A stretch of 64,000 bases of DNA from Helopsaltes ochotensis (Eukaryota; Chordata; Aves; Passeriformes; Locustellidae). Location of the stretch: the NCBI GenBank assembly GCA_013400155.1, contig VXBM01000343.1, positions 127,266 to 191,265 on the forward strand. Direction: 5' to 3'. Positions 51,539 through 64,000 of this stretch are shown piece after piece. Each line of letters opens with the position of its first letter. Within the stretch, counting starts at the first letter, position 1. Both the position numbers and the translations under genes were made by a program. The notes beneath the pieces are model-generated. The model was given only the letters and a program-made list of their open reading frames with translations. It did not search any database and was not told the DNA's origin.

Positions 51539-54500
51539 TCTGAAACCAAATCAACTGAATGTGTTTTCCTCAGTCCTGGGTTGCTCTTAAAGATCGCAAC
51601 AAGCTAATTAAAGAAAAAGTCCAATTATTTAGCTAGCATATTTGTGTTACACAACCCCGATTACCTTAAACATTTCTTCCAATGTTTTATTTAAAACCAA
51701 CGTCTTTTGATGGAATAAAAAAAAATCAAACCAACCTTCCCAAACTTAAAAAAAAAAGTCTGTACACACAGTACGTATGTACAATTCACCAACCAAGAGA
51801 ACTTAGCATCTCTGACAATAAATTGCAATGAGGATGATTAAATTTAGCATTACATAGCTATCAAATCACAGGCCAAGTATAAAAAGTAGGTAAATTATAT
51901 TGAAAATCTTATTAAAAGGTTATCATCAGTAAGGATGCAAATAAAAGCATGAAAGTTCACTCCATTTGTTAAGGCAAACAATGGTTTGTGGCCACATGAA
52001 AGATTAGAATTCAATTTTTCATAAAATCTAAAAAATAAAAAATGAAACTAAACTGAATTGAATCATACCACCAAGATATGTAGAATTTTTTTTAAAAAAA
52101 GTACTCAGTATAGTTCAATATAGTAATTTCATAAATTCAGTATGCTGGCAGAATTGAAGGGAAAAAAAACAATAAGCCTTAAGCATGGAGACTACTGCCT
52201 TACAGTGTAACAGGAGGGTACCTTCCAGCTTAGTTCAAACACATTAAATCAACAGAAATTAATCATATATTATGCTTGAAATCATACATGCTTGAAAACC
52301 TTGGTAACCACTAAATTCACCAAGTATATTAACACTATTGCACATTTTCTATTCCACAGCTAACATACAGTAAATATGTGAAAAAAAAAAAATCTGCAGT
52401 TTTGTTTTTCTGCACATTTTATCTACAAGGCCATGTGAAAACAGAAAACTGTAGGTGTTCCTATGTATGTCCCTACAGCCATGTGGTTATTACTCACAGC
52501 CAAAAAAAATCTACCATGCTACTACAGGTAGAAATAATGCTGCTTTTTGGTTGAAAAAGTCTTGGGAATAAATGGTAACAGGTTGCAGATGTTTTTACCC
52601 AAAATTTTATCTAAAAATAATGACTAGATTTTTTTTCTTTGTTCTTCAACACTGTACAATGATTTCAGCTTGTAGCCTTCCTCCTTTAGGCAGCAATTTG
52701 CAGTAAATTTGAAGAAACTGAAAATCAAACAGCCAGCTTTGTCCCAAGTTTCTAAAAGAAAACTATGTTGAGAGAAGATCTGTCGTAACTGAGGAAACCT
52801 CACATTTTCTACTTTCAAGAACAAAACCACTTGGGTCCCTCATGCAACAGAGCCTAGTGGAAAGAAGCATTATTATTTTTTATATATATAGTTGTGCTAC
52901 GAGTCTCCATTGTTCTCCACATCACAGGAACACAACAAAGGACAGCTTCCAACTCCAAAGAGCTTACACAAGCCCAAAAATCCAGGCTCAACACACAGAC
53001 AAGATAAACATCTCCAACAGGTTGGAATAGGGTGTGGATGAGGTAAGGTGACAGAAAAGGGTGTGCCACAATTTTTGGCCATCAGGAAGAATAATCACCT
53101 CACTACTCATCCGGCCCATTAGCCCATTAGCTAATTTAAGGTTTCCATTTGCATCACAGCAGAAGGATGCCTTAAGAAGTAATGTTCATAAAGCATAAAA
53201 CCACCATTTCTGCAGCCTTTGTTTTTGTTTGGAAAATGTCTCCGGTCTTATAAACAACACAGGGGATTTGAGAAAAAGGAAAAAAGGTGACACTGATCAA
53301 AAAACTACTTCAGTATCTCATAGTCACAGCCAAGTCACAAAGACAGAACAAATTCACCTTCTACACAAGTCTCCTTTGTTCTCTAAGTTTTTTATGAGGC
53401 AACAGTAGCTCTTACTTTTGACAGGACCTGGAAGAATACACGGCCTAATAAAAGTAGAAGCTAGTAAATTAATGGGAGTTGTTATCATTAAAAAAATGAC
53501 CATTAAAAAGCAAGTGCCTTAAAAGCAAAAAATCTAATACTGCACATGTCTTACTCAAAGAACATGAAACACCACATTCCTTCCAAATCCTATTGTAATG
53601 AATTGGTTTTTACCTACTTGGACTTGAAGTCCTATACTCACTTATTTTCGCATATCTTGAATAAGGTGTATTGACAATATTTGCTGCCTTTGCCCTAAGG
53701 ATGATTAATGTAAAGTGAAATCATCAACTCATGGTTTATGAGTTTTGTATTTACAGAACCTTGGTATCTACTAGCAAAGTGGTTTTATAAAATAGTACAA
53801 TTTTTGTAGGAGAATAACCCTATAGCACAAACTGTTCATGTGAAAAATCCATAAATGTATGAAAACTAGAATGAAAACTATGTCTCTATCCTTGCTTTTG
53901 GTTGTGCAGCATTGCTGTCCTGCTGTGACTTCAAAGAGGCCACTATGTAAGGCAGAACAACAAATGAGTCCCCAAACTCTAATCCTTCATCTCTTATTAA
54001 AAGTGTCTGTAACTAAAAAATGCGTGTTTTTTCATATAAATTAGGACACATTTTTATGATTTTTGAAATCTGTTACATGCATATGCCTATTTGAATTTAT
54101 TAATATATTTAATCTGCCTATTTGAATAAGAATGACAATACCTTTATGTAAATTAAAAAAAAAAGCTGAAATTGTAACTTTAAATCATCTGAAACTTGGC
54201 AGGTACTCTTATTCTACAGGCATGTGCTACCCCTGCAAAGCAATGTTCAGCAACAAGTCACTGTATTAGGGTGCTGGATTTCTAATATGCACTGGATGTT
54301 CCTGCCACATGTTCCTGCTCATACTGCATGTGCTTTACTTTGTTCGTGCTTCTTTTTTTTGCAATGATCTAGCTGACTTACCTACAAGATAAACCTGGGA
54401 GCAGTTCCACAAATAACTTAAGAGTCTCCATTAACAAGACCAATGGGACACTTTTGCCTCCTGCTCCACTACAGTCCTCCCACAACACCTCAGCAGGACA

Positions 54501-56540
54501 TGTTCCATCATACAACTCCCACACCCTTGCATCTTTCCAGACCGTCTGTCACACCTAAGAGAGAAAAGCAGCGCACAGCTTCCCCCTCCCAGTCCTTGTA
54601 CACATCCTACACTCCCACAGGGACCTGAGCCAAGCACTCCCACCACACAGAGGGCAGACCACGCTGTCAGCTTGTCAGCCAGCTTCCCAGGGCAGGTGTC
54701 TTTTAGAAAACACAACACTATTGTTCCCTCAGTATGACCTGAAGGGAAAATTAATTTTTCCATACCAACTGAGACAGAAAACACCGACAGTCCTTTGGAC
54801 CTCTCTTAATTGTTTCCTCCCATAAATATCCATCTGGTGAGCCTTGTACTGGATTTAAGCAGTCACAGTCACAAAGAATGTACTGAACACTTTCTGCGTT
54901 TACAAACGGACTGGCCTAGTATCTCTGAGGCTATTTCTAAGGGTTATATGAAAGACAATAGCATCACCAATAAATCAGTAGTGGTAAAACATACTCACTA
55001 AAGGAACAACAAGAAACAAAAGAAAGTTGTCCTGAGCAGTGTTGAATCTTTCAGATTTTGCTAAACTCATCAATGATTAAACACACAGGTTACCTTATCT
55101 GGGAGGGCCAAATTACTAAATCTCTAACACTATTACTCTGTGTCTTGTTTCCTGTAGACTGTCAGAGTAGGTGATCCTACTGGTTTTCTTCTTGCCTTAT
55201 AATTTATGAATCAGAAGGAAACACATGATCACTAAAAGGTATTAATTTGTAGATAATGCTGACTGCTTAGGTCTGACCCACACAAACAATTTGCATATTT
55301 TAAAAAGTAACTTAGTATATTCATATACAGTAGCACGTTTTGTATTTCCTTTACAGAAAAGAGAAAAAAACAAACGAGAAAAAGCATCTTGCTCTTCTAA
55401 ATTTTGAATAAGACAAGGAAGAAATAATGTGAAGATACAATTTTCAAACTTAAAAAAGAAAAAAACAAAACAAAAAATAAAAACCAAACCAACAGCACCC
55501 AACCAAACAGGAAGAAGTTTCATTTTTCTGTTTTCAGTTTTTTCCCACAGATAGAAATCAAAACCTTGCAAAAGATTGTAATATTTTGACATTTTACAAG
55601 ACAGAATAACACATTTAAGACACAGCTGAGCAGCAAAGAAAAACCAGACAGAAGTGTATTTCCCAACAAAACTGATTTCCAGTTACTCGTAGGTCAGAGA
55701 TGGGGAGCAAATGCCTCCAAACTCAACAGTTCAATCATCAAAACACAGCAGAAAGGCCAGGATGAATCCTTATATAAGAAAACAAACATATAATGCAAGC
55801 TTACTTTTAAAAAGTGTTATATATTTTCTGTGTTCATTATGAGGGTAATGCAAAAGATGCTGTGCTAAGACGTGATGGTGCAGTGACCTGACATAATCAT
55901 CCCTTTGCGTGGCATGTTCACAGGCAAGGTGAATAGAGCATACTGGACTTGTCTGACTGCTTTTGCTTCTACTGTTACAGCACTTCTGGAAATTCCCTTG
56001 ACATTCCCATACATAAGAATGAGCTGGACAAACCTGGAGTCACTGAAAAGGTAAATCTGTAAAATAAACATACACAATCCACTTTTTGTAACTCCAAGAG
56101 GGTTACCAGTATTAATAAAAAGGATATTAGTTAATTACAACTTCTCACTGAACTGTCTGATGAAGGAGATATTAATCAAGCGTTCTCCTTCCAGTTTCCT
56201 AAAAAGAGAATTAAAAAACCATGTCTTGATTTACATTATGAAAACCATGCTGAAGATAAATTCTGGTAAACACCAAGACAGCTGTTGAAAGAAATATGTC
56301 TGATTTATTCTTATCGTCAATATATAACTTCTGTTTCATCAAGGACTGGACTGTTAGGTTTATGTTTGAACTATGCAGTCCCTTTCAAAACTTCAACAGA
56401 ACTTCACTCTGGATGGCTAGGCTCATTGATATCAACCAAAACACTGTGTAAATAAGTAACATATATCTGTTACACAGAATTCTGTCAAGAGAATGACCAG
56501 GGAACCTACGTATTATATGGATCTGTGTCCTCTGATTGAA

Positions 56541-57022
56541 TCACAACACTGCATCTTCTACAATGCTCCTGTGAAATTTTCGTGTCTCATACTCCACTTG
56601 CTCTCCAAACTCCTTTGGGACCAGCTTCTCCCACTGCTGTTTAGCTATCCATAGTGCAGGAGATGCTTCATGGACTGATAAGCCATCTCTGGGAGGCACT
56701 GATGGCACTTCTAGGCAGAACGTCATGACTTGGCTGGAAGAAGGTCGTGGCTTCCAGTTACACAAACCTCTCTGTGTTCATCAGGCACACCAGTAAGCTC
56801 TGATGTTCCATTAGAGTTCAGTTTGGGTTTGAAGAGGGAAGGTTTCAGGGTTAAAGCACATACTTAAAAAATACAGTAATCTTACAGCTACCTTTCTTTT
56901 CTGCTCTTGAGGTTTCTGTGTACTTCTGTGTAGGAATACCTTTCCAGAACATTCTAGCATCTCATCCAAGAAGTGACAGTAACAGTAGCTCCAAAAGGAT
57001 TTTAAGAGTAGGACGAATTTAA
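56541..57022 (-). pseudogene. Possible broken coding remnant, unidentified
   Basis: Three consecutive open stretches on the minus strand overlap across frame changes. The first ends at a stop at 56,811 and contains HFLDEMLECSGKVFLHRSTQ. A short second stretch (SNGTSELTGVPDEHREV) follows in another frame. The third ends at 56,541 and contains ALWIAKQQWEKLVPKEFGEQ. The composition looks protein-like and the frames hand over with little gap, as in a decayed retrocopy or mobile-element gene. I do not recognise the protein, and chance open frames in AT-rich DNA are a real alternative. Confidence 0.25.
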
Positions 57023-58914
57023 ACTAGAAGCCAACTAATTACACTCAGATTTATTAACGGAAGTTCAAATTAGTATACCAATCTGTAATAACTTTAGGAC
57101 TTAGAATTGATGCTTAAAAACATAATTTTGAAGTGTGTATCAAAAACAAAGTAAACACTTCTTTCAGAAATCCGCATCTGATGAATAGCTTTAATAAAAC
57201 AAGTAATTATCATATAAACTCCTATCTTCCAAGCATGCAAGGAAAGAAAATGCCAACAAACCCAACAACAAAAGTATTGCAAGTTGCTTCACATATCAAA
57301 TCTATCTCCAGTGATAAGTGGGATTCTGTTCATAAGCCTACTACAAATGTCATATAGGGCCATATATGTCCCTGGGCCCAGCAGCCCAGAGAGAAAAGAC
57401 TGACAAGGCACTGTTCCCAAATGCATGCAAGAAAGCAACCAGGGAAAATTAAAGAAATCTACCTACTACAGCTTCAGTCATGTGTATCTTGAGTGCCTCT
57501 TAAAACAACCACAGGTGGTAAGCACCAGCATTCACCAAAGTAACTTTTAATTAATCAGTTTTCTTAAGGTGAGCTTCCAGACCAAACCAATATCCACAGA
57601 ATTACCTCAAAAAAATGAATCCTTCCCCTTTTACTTAAGGGAAAAAAGACTTAGATTATATGTAAACACTACACTACTTTGAATTAGTCTAGTTAAATGC
57701 TTTTCTAGTTCCAACCCCTCTGCCATGAGCAGGGACACCATATATACACTGATACATATGAAAATCAAAAAATAAACAAAAATATTGACGTTTTCTCTCC
57801 AATCTCAAAGCAGGTAAGTTTATATTCATGTATGTCTGCCAAAAGCAAAAGATAACAGTTTTGTCAGATACATAAAAAATACTCAGACTAATCTAGTTCC
57901 TTATTGAAAAAAGGAACTATTTGTCCTACAACCATCCACCTTACTGCCTTGAGAGAAATGACTTTTTTTAAATTCTGGAAGACACTCTGGAATACTATAA
58001 TCAAGTACTAAGATAACTGAGGATATATACATTTTTATTCAACAAACTTATTTCAAATGCTTAACACTTCACATTGTTTCAGTAAAATAAGCAGCAACAG
58101 GAATGGAATTCCTTTAGTCAACACCCTTGACTTTACACAGGACTACCTTAGCCTACCCATCATTTAATAAAATAGATTATATGTGGTTTTGATTTTTCTG
58201 TACTTACTTGGATGTTAATAATTATGTTTTAAACCAGTCTAGTTAGAAGTGACAGACTGAAGTATACACACGTATAAAGCCATTTCCTTAGCTGTAAGCA
58301 GTACCTCATTTGACATAATTTTCAACTTTGTTTTGAGGGAGGAAAACAAAATTCACAGCCTTGAAAAATTTTTTGATATACATTATTTTAAACATAGGTT
58401 AAAGTCAAATGATAGACAACAGAAGTTGTAAAATTTCACAGTGATTACAGTAAATTTGCAACCATTCAAAGGAAAAAAAAATCCTCTGAAAGGTTCTCAA
58501 GAGAAAATCCAGGAGACATCACTGGATGCAACACAGCCTGTTGAATGAAGCTGAATCAAAGATACATGAACTTTCTGATTCTCCTCAGATATGCATCTCT
58601 CCTGGTGCTATCCCAGTGTTCCTCCAAACAAATCTAGCTCCTACTAAACCTCTTCTAACGAAATGTAACATCACAGTCCTGATCTAGGTCTACTGCCTAC
58701 AGACAATGTGACAATATACACAGAACTACTGTATGCAACAATCAGTTTTACATAATTTTCAGTGTGATCCATTTAAGGCACTTCACTTAAAATGTTCAAC
58801 CTAAACCAGTTATCCGTATCTTCATATTCTAAACACAGTGGCTCAAAATATTGAGTGATTCCACCTCCATAAGTAGCAAAATCAGTACCATTGCTGCACA
58901 ATGACATGTAACAA

Positions 58915-59720
58915 ATTCACAGAATCACAGAATGGCTAAAGCTGGAACCTGAGGACCAGTGGTTCATCTGGTCCAGCCTCCCTGGTCAAGCAGGGTAATC
59001 TGAGAGCACACGGCACAGGATTGTGTCCAGGCAGTTCTTGAGTATCACCAATGAGGAAGAATCCACAACCTCTCTGGGCAATCTGTTGCAGTGCACGGTC
59101 ACCTGCACAGCAAAAAAGTTCTTCCTCATGATCAGGGGAAATTTCTTGGGCATCAGGTTCTGCCCATTATCTCTTGTCCTACTGCTCCACACCTCTGAGA
59201 AGATCCTGATCCATCCTCTTGAAACCTATTCTTTAGATATTTACAGACATTAATGAGGTCCCCTCTCAGTTGTCTCTTCTCAAGGCTGAACAGCCCCAGC
59301 TCCCTCTGTCTTTTGTCACAAGAGAGATGCTCCAGACCCCTCATCATCTCTGTAGCCTCTGCTGGACCCACTCCAGGAGCTCCATGTCTCTCCTGTCCTG
59401 AGGAGCCCAGAACTGGACACAGCACTCCAGGTGAGGCCTCACCAGGACTGAGGACAGGGGCAGAATCCCCTCCCTCCACCTGCTGGCAATGCTCTTCCTA
59501 ATGTCCCCAGGATCCCATTGGATTTCTTGGCCACCAGGACACGCTGCTGGCTCATGGACAGCTTGTTGTTCACCAGGACCCCCAGGTCCTTCTCCTCAGA
59601 GCTGCTCCCCAGCAGGTCAGCCCAAGGCTGTGCTGGTGCCTGGGGCTGTTCCTCCCCAGGAGCAGGACCCTGCACTTGCCTCTGCTGAATATCAGATGGT
59701 TCTTCTCTGCTGAAATTCAT
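58915..59720 (-). mobile_element. CR1 LINE, 5'-truncated
   Basis: A minus-strand CR1 starts at its 3' end (ttcacagaatcacagaatgg) and extends into ORF2. Translated in broken frames it shows SSEEKDLGVLVNNKLSMSQQ, RGLEHLSCDKRQRELGLFSL and EKRQLRGDLINVCKYLK, all standard CR1 ORF2 C-terminal sequence. Frameshifts between these blocks make it inactive. Similarity stops near 59,720, which I take as the 5' truncation point. It is sense relative to MAST4. Confidence 0.9.
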
Positions 59721-62700
59721 TGAAAATCTACCTTGAAATCCACTTTTCTGACCACTTTGACAAAGAGCTGCTAGAGGCAAGTCCATCAGTGGGTATGGGC
59801 AGCTGCACAAGTTGGTACTCAGCTTATCACCAATAAAAGTTTGAAGCTCTCTGACAAGAGGCGCAGCAGAAGAGACAACTAGCTATTAACAACGGTGAGC
59901 TCCTGTGCGCTAAAAAACCATTTGAGCAGGATGAGCTGAAGTCTAATACAGCAAGAACTGTAATGACTGCAGAACAACAGTAGCAGACGTAAGCCAAATA
60001 CAAGAGTGAACCTCTGTGAGCTGTGCCTAGACCATGTGGCATGTCTGAAAAACCGCAGCTCGTGAAGGGATTTCTGAACTACTATCCTTTAAATTCCCTG
60101 AGTAAGAAAAACAAAGACTGTCTCCTACTGTGCCACAGCAGATATTGACCATGACAATGGAAAAAAACCCAAAGAATTACAGCTTCTTTCAGCATATTCC
60201 AGCATTTTCCTAAGTTTTTTTTTTTTATTTTGTTCATGTATCAACTTTCCTCAGGCTTTCTAAAGTAAGATCCTTTGGTCACTTCTTTATGATCTTGACA
60301 TAATTCTAATAAAGTAACATTTTATCAGAGTGAAAACGAAGCAAAAAATAGCAGTATGACCAGATGAATCCTTACCAGTCTGGCTGAAGCTAAGGAATAA
60401 TGTTGGCTCATTCAGACTGTAAGCAGAACTTGAAATACATTAATTGCCTGAAGAAAAACATTGGTCAATTAAACCAACCAAAATAAAAACAACACATTCA
60501 ATTTGACAGTGAGAACGTAAAACTATCCCCCCAACAGACAGCCTTTACTGTGAATGAAATACAATTTCCTAGATACATTAACACTACACTAGGTAGCAGA
60601 GAAAACAATGGGATCATTGGTCCAGCAGATTAACTTCTAACAAAACATATTCAATGACAGGGTGTTTGGAAGCACAGATAGTCTGCACAGATGTACTTCT
60701 TAATCCCCCCAGTTCTGGTATAACAATCTTCTCTGAACTTGCTCAACATCTATTAGGATAATAGCTCCTCTCTCTTGCATGTAGAACTGAGGTGAATGAA
60801 GAGAGTTGAAAGTCAAGAAATGGTGAAGCGCTTGAAATTACCACACCCCCAAACATACATTAAAAACAATGCAAATACATCAAAAAGAAATACTTTTTCA
60901 AAAGTTTGAACTGATGTCTACTTTTACGCCGAAATAAAATAACTCCATTGGAACACAATTTCAGTTGACATCAACATTAAACATTGGGTTTTTTATATTA
61001 TCAACATGACCACTTTGAACACCTGTTATTAAATAAAACAATCCATTTATAATATACTTCTAGTATACTCTGTTGACAAAGTTTAAAACCAAGATGTACA
61101 TAAAAATAAACAGCAAGCCTTTACATTATTATTTTAACATCACTGTGCCTATTCCAACTAGAAAAGTAGTGACATTCAAAAAATCTGCTTTTCCAGGCAG
61201 CATGCTGTCCCAAAATTAACGGAACTAGAACAAAGTTTGACTACTCTGTTCTCTGTTTCCAACAAAAGTTATAATTTGCCACATTTTAAGGTTTCGGAAA
61301 GGTCATGAACTGTCACAACACATATCTGATGACTGATGAATATTTTAATCTCCTATCATGAAAGACTCACTACCACTTCAGCAACTGTAAACAAATAAAA
61401 TGAAGTTTCAACGCATATCATCTATGAGACTACTCTGGTTCAGAGGCAACCGGGCAAGATTTCATGAATTTCATGCCTTTGGGGAAAAAAAATCCCACTC
61501 TGACTCAAAGGAAGAACAATTGCACTAGCATTGTTCTAGTGCAACTACCATTAAAAAAAGCAAGAGAAAAGGACACACACAAAAATGATCACTGACTTGT
61601 TGTTTTAGTTAAAGATACACAGACAAAATCAGACACTAAGAGTGCAAGTGTCAGAGAGAACCAAACACGTTTCATAAAACAAGGCAGAAAGTAGTGATTT
61701 TCCATGTGAAAAGCAGTGTACCTGTACATATTTATCCAATTTCTAGACAGTAATTTCCATAAGTACATATCTACACACAGACAGAGACCCTCTCTCTATC
61801 ACTCGAGCTCTCTATATGGTGGCATATTTATTTCTTCACTGTAAAAGCACGTGGTATAATCCGTGGCACTTCCAGTCTCAGGGATTTTAATAACAAATGC
61901 CTCCAATTTATAATTGAAGGCAATTTTTCTACCCGCCAGTCCTGAAAACCCACTCCACTTGAAAGTCAGGCTGTGATACTTCTTACTGAGGTATCATGTC
62001 CCAAAGAGCTGCTGCAACTCAGCTAAGTAAACTGTAGGAAAACCTGAAGGAGGCTACCTCTTCATTCTTTACTTCTTAGAACCTCAAATAGATATATTAT
62101 TACATCAAATAAATCTGTACGAAGACACAAAATTCACAGTACTAGCAGACAATTCTCATTATCCCAGGTGTTTGGAAAGTAGGGTAGTGTTCACAGAAAC
62201 AATAGGGTCTAACAGGCCACAAAAATCTGGTAGCAGAGGTAAAAATAATTGAACAGATACAAAAATGTCCAACCAAACCATAAAATGCTCCTTATTTGGC
62301 AAGAAGTCCCAAAGCCAACTGCAGATACAGCCAGAAAGAAACACTCCTTCAGAAGTTTTCTTGAAGCACCTAGGCATGCACCAGGCTAGACCAGTTTCAT
62401 AGGCAGTGTACCTATTAAGAAAAAACCTCTCCTGAATCAGTGAACCCAAAGCTTTCACTTAGGCCCAGCAGGAGATTCAGATGACAGGAACTGAACTCCC
62501 TTCAAATCTCACTCCTTAACCTACTCTTCAGGCACGTAAAATGCCTGGGAAGCTACACAACACGAGTGGCTATCAGCAGCACTCCTAGAAAGGAAGAGGA
62601 GGCATCCTGTGATAAGTTAAGCCAAGTAAGCAGCTATCCATCCAGTTTCTACACGCAGCTGCAGCTATGGCTGACTGAGCCTGTGAAGATAGGGCAGGTG

Positions 62701-63983
62701 AGACACAGCACAGAGCACGTAAACCTGGCCAGCACCTTAATTAATCCAAACCCGTTTCTACAGTACAGTTAGGAGAATCTGTGCTGCCCAGGCTGGGGTT
62801 TACGCTTCTGACAGTTTTATTGCTCCTGAAGTTTTATATCTTACATTAGTAAATGAATTATGAGTATGGGGGGCAGAGGGCAGGTCCACCTTTAAAAAGA
62901 GAGCTGAAGAAGTGTGTGGACAACCTTCTCCAGGAGACATCAACAGAGCACATTCTGACTTCCCACCACTCAGAAAATAGAACCGACCTGACAAAGGAGG
63001 GTTATCTGGGCCCATTAAGAGTAAAGAGCCTTGAAATCCTACTGCTGGCTTTTTCAGCTCACAGTGCTGTGACACACTGATTTGGCTACAGACGGGGCAT
63101 TAAATATTTAATATCTCTATACTGTATGAAATCTAACTGCATATATGGCATGTACTATTCACTGATATACCATACATGGGATATGCTGAGACAATATTCA
63201 ACGCGGCTTTAAAAAGTCTTTCAAATATTTCAACAAACCCAGTACAGTACTGAGTATGTTGGAAAAGCAGGAAAGCATTCAAATATATAAAAAACCCAAA
63301 CCAATGGCACATATTTTTTTAATGCTCCTTGTGAGATCTATGAAGTTTCTCTCCTCCTCAACCTGCCACAGTGCCACACATTTATAAAAGGTATTTGTAG
63401 GTCTTCACAGAGTCACAAACCCAGTTTGAGTAAGAACAGTGAAGACAATTTGAAAAAAATACTCTATACGTCTCAGTAGAAAAATCTATAAGGCCTATTG
63501 GGATTCTCAGTTAATGCTGTGTAGGAATGAAAAATTATTTACAAGAGACGGATAATAATGATAAAATAACTCAGCATTTTCAGCTACCCCAAGTAGGAGA
63601 CATAAATAGATATTTACTGCAGGACTAGTTTTTTTCATTGATGTCAAACAGGCCACTTGTTTTTCTTTTTTTAAACTTTCTGCCATTAAATAGTCGTTTT
63701 CTTCCTTTTGAAAAAAAAATCAGACCATAAATACTTCAAGCTTAGTAAAAGCCAGCTTTGCTAAGCTTCTCTCCTGCTTGCTTTGTGCCACCTTTTTAGC
63801 CAGCAGAAGAAACATTTTACACATGTTCTCCAAATACATAAGCCAATACCCAAGATAGTTTCACAGTCAGAAGCATGTCATAATTTAACACCACACCTGG
63901 TACATCTCAAAATGGCATACGGGGTACTAATGTACAAAGTTACAAACTTCTATACATTTTTTCTTTTCCCTGTCTTAGGGACA

Positions 63984-64000
63984 TTTTTTTTTTTTTTTTT
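63984..64000. repeat. Poly-T run at window edge
   Basis: Seventeen T up to the last base. It could be the poly-A of a minus-strand retroposon or simple sequence, and cannot be resolved here. Confidence 0.8.

Larger units (their letters stand above)
1..64000 (-). other. MAST4: MAST4 gene, internal portion (5' and 3' ends outside window)
   Basis: All recognised coding exons lie on the minus strand and join in one frame, so the whole window reads as part of one transcription unit. MAST4 is a large AGC-like serine/threonine kinase of the MAST family, with the order N-terminal Ser/Pro-rich region, DUF1908 pre-kinase domain, kinase domain, AGC extension and PDZ domain. Only the N-terminal region and most of DUF1908 are in the window. 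The paralogue was chosen from residues I remember as typical of MAST4: HFCTTESIA, SPACCDNEIIMMNH, CLDKSHQGLITSRYF and SQLGLNKDPLE. MAST1 and MAST3 are usually compact, whereas these introns reach 10 kb or more, which also suits MAST4. Whether transcription starts inside the window, from an alternative promoter, is unknown. Confidence 0.9.
35525..64000 (-). other. MAST4: Large 5' intron of MAST4 (at least 28.4 kb)
   Basis: No MAST4 exon with the expected LPRRGSF-type ending was found here, so the intron upstream of 35,524 runs off the right edge. It holds one CR1 (58.9-59.7 kb), A/C-rich tracts, a small tandem repeat at 41.2 kb and GC-richer islands near 43.25-43.65, 48.50-48.62, 51.29-51.45 and 54.43-54.72 kb. 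A broken protein-like stretch lies at 56.5-57.0 kb. Everything else is AT-rich and unassigned. Confidence 0.75.

Noticed and set aside
59153..59810. Frames of 108 and 123 codons on the minus strand
   Set aside because: They are frame-shifted pieces of CR1 ORF2 plus flanking sequence.
1..64000. Possible new defence system, CRISPR array or bacterial operon
   Set aside because: Intron-exon structure, CR1 elements and MAST4 exons show this is vertebrate nuclear DNA. No regularly spaced repeats or prokaryotic gene arrangement is present.

Overview
The window is intronic and exonic sequence from a vertebrate nuclear genome, almost certainly a bird and possibly a passerine. The evidence is AT-rich DNA with long introns, several 5'-truncated CR1 LINE copies of the avian type, and LTR fragments resembling avian ERVL-type elements. 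The species call is an inference from repeat content.

One gene is supported: MAST4 (microtubule-associated serine/threonine kinase 4), on the minus strand. Eight coding exons run right to left from 35.5 kb to 5.0 kb. A ninth, a 21-nt in-frame microexon, lies at 22,485-22,505. All junctions have GT/AG signals and every codon phase matches across the introns. Together they encode about 305 residues (312 with the microexon) upstream of the kinase domain. These are the Ser/Pro/Arg-rich N-terminal segment (NRKS, SPRNFSP, GRRWSLASLPSSGYG, PTPDELHFLSKHF, RPRSRSLSPGRSP) and then most of the MAST pre-kinase helical domain (DUF1908), ending at SQLGLNKDPLE. The kinase and PDZ domains would lie left of position 1. 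The next 5' exon was not found, so the intron upstream of 35,524 is at least 28.4 kb long.

Layout: 1-5,043 is intron with a nested pair of CR1 copies (3.2-4.6 kb). From 5.0 to 15.7 kb come five closely spaced exons of the pre-kinase region, with CR1 fragments at 7.6 and 15.0 kb. From 15.7 to 25.3 kb are exons separated by introns holding two LTR-like blocks and a TA microsatellite; the microexon lies here. From 25.3 to 35.5 kb is a 10-kb intron with an LTR at 32 kb. From 35.5 to 64 kb is one long intron with a CR1 at 58.9-59.7 kb, several GC-richer islands and A/C-rich low-complexity tracts. I found no tRNA, rRNA, CRISPR, prokaryotic or intact viral genes.

The best lead is the microexon. It would insert seven residues (S-H-G-H-R-N-D) directly before the RTDGRRWS motif. 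Other leads are weaker: a candidate alternative first exon at 51.4-51.5 kb, a candidate stop-containing cassette exon at 18.2 kb, G-run-rich tracts on the transcribed-RNA strand, and a possible broken coding remnant at 56.5-57.0 kb.
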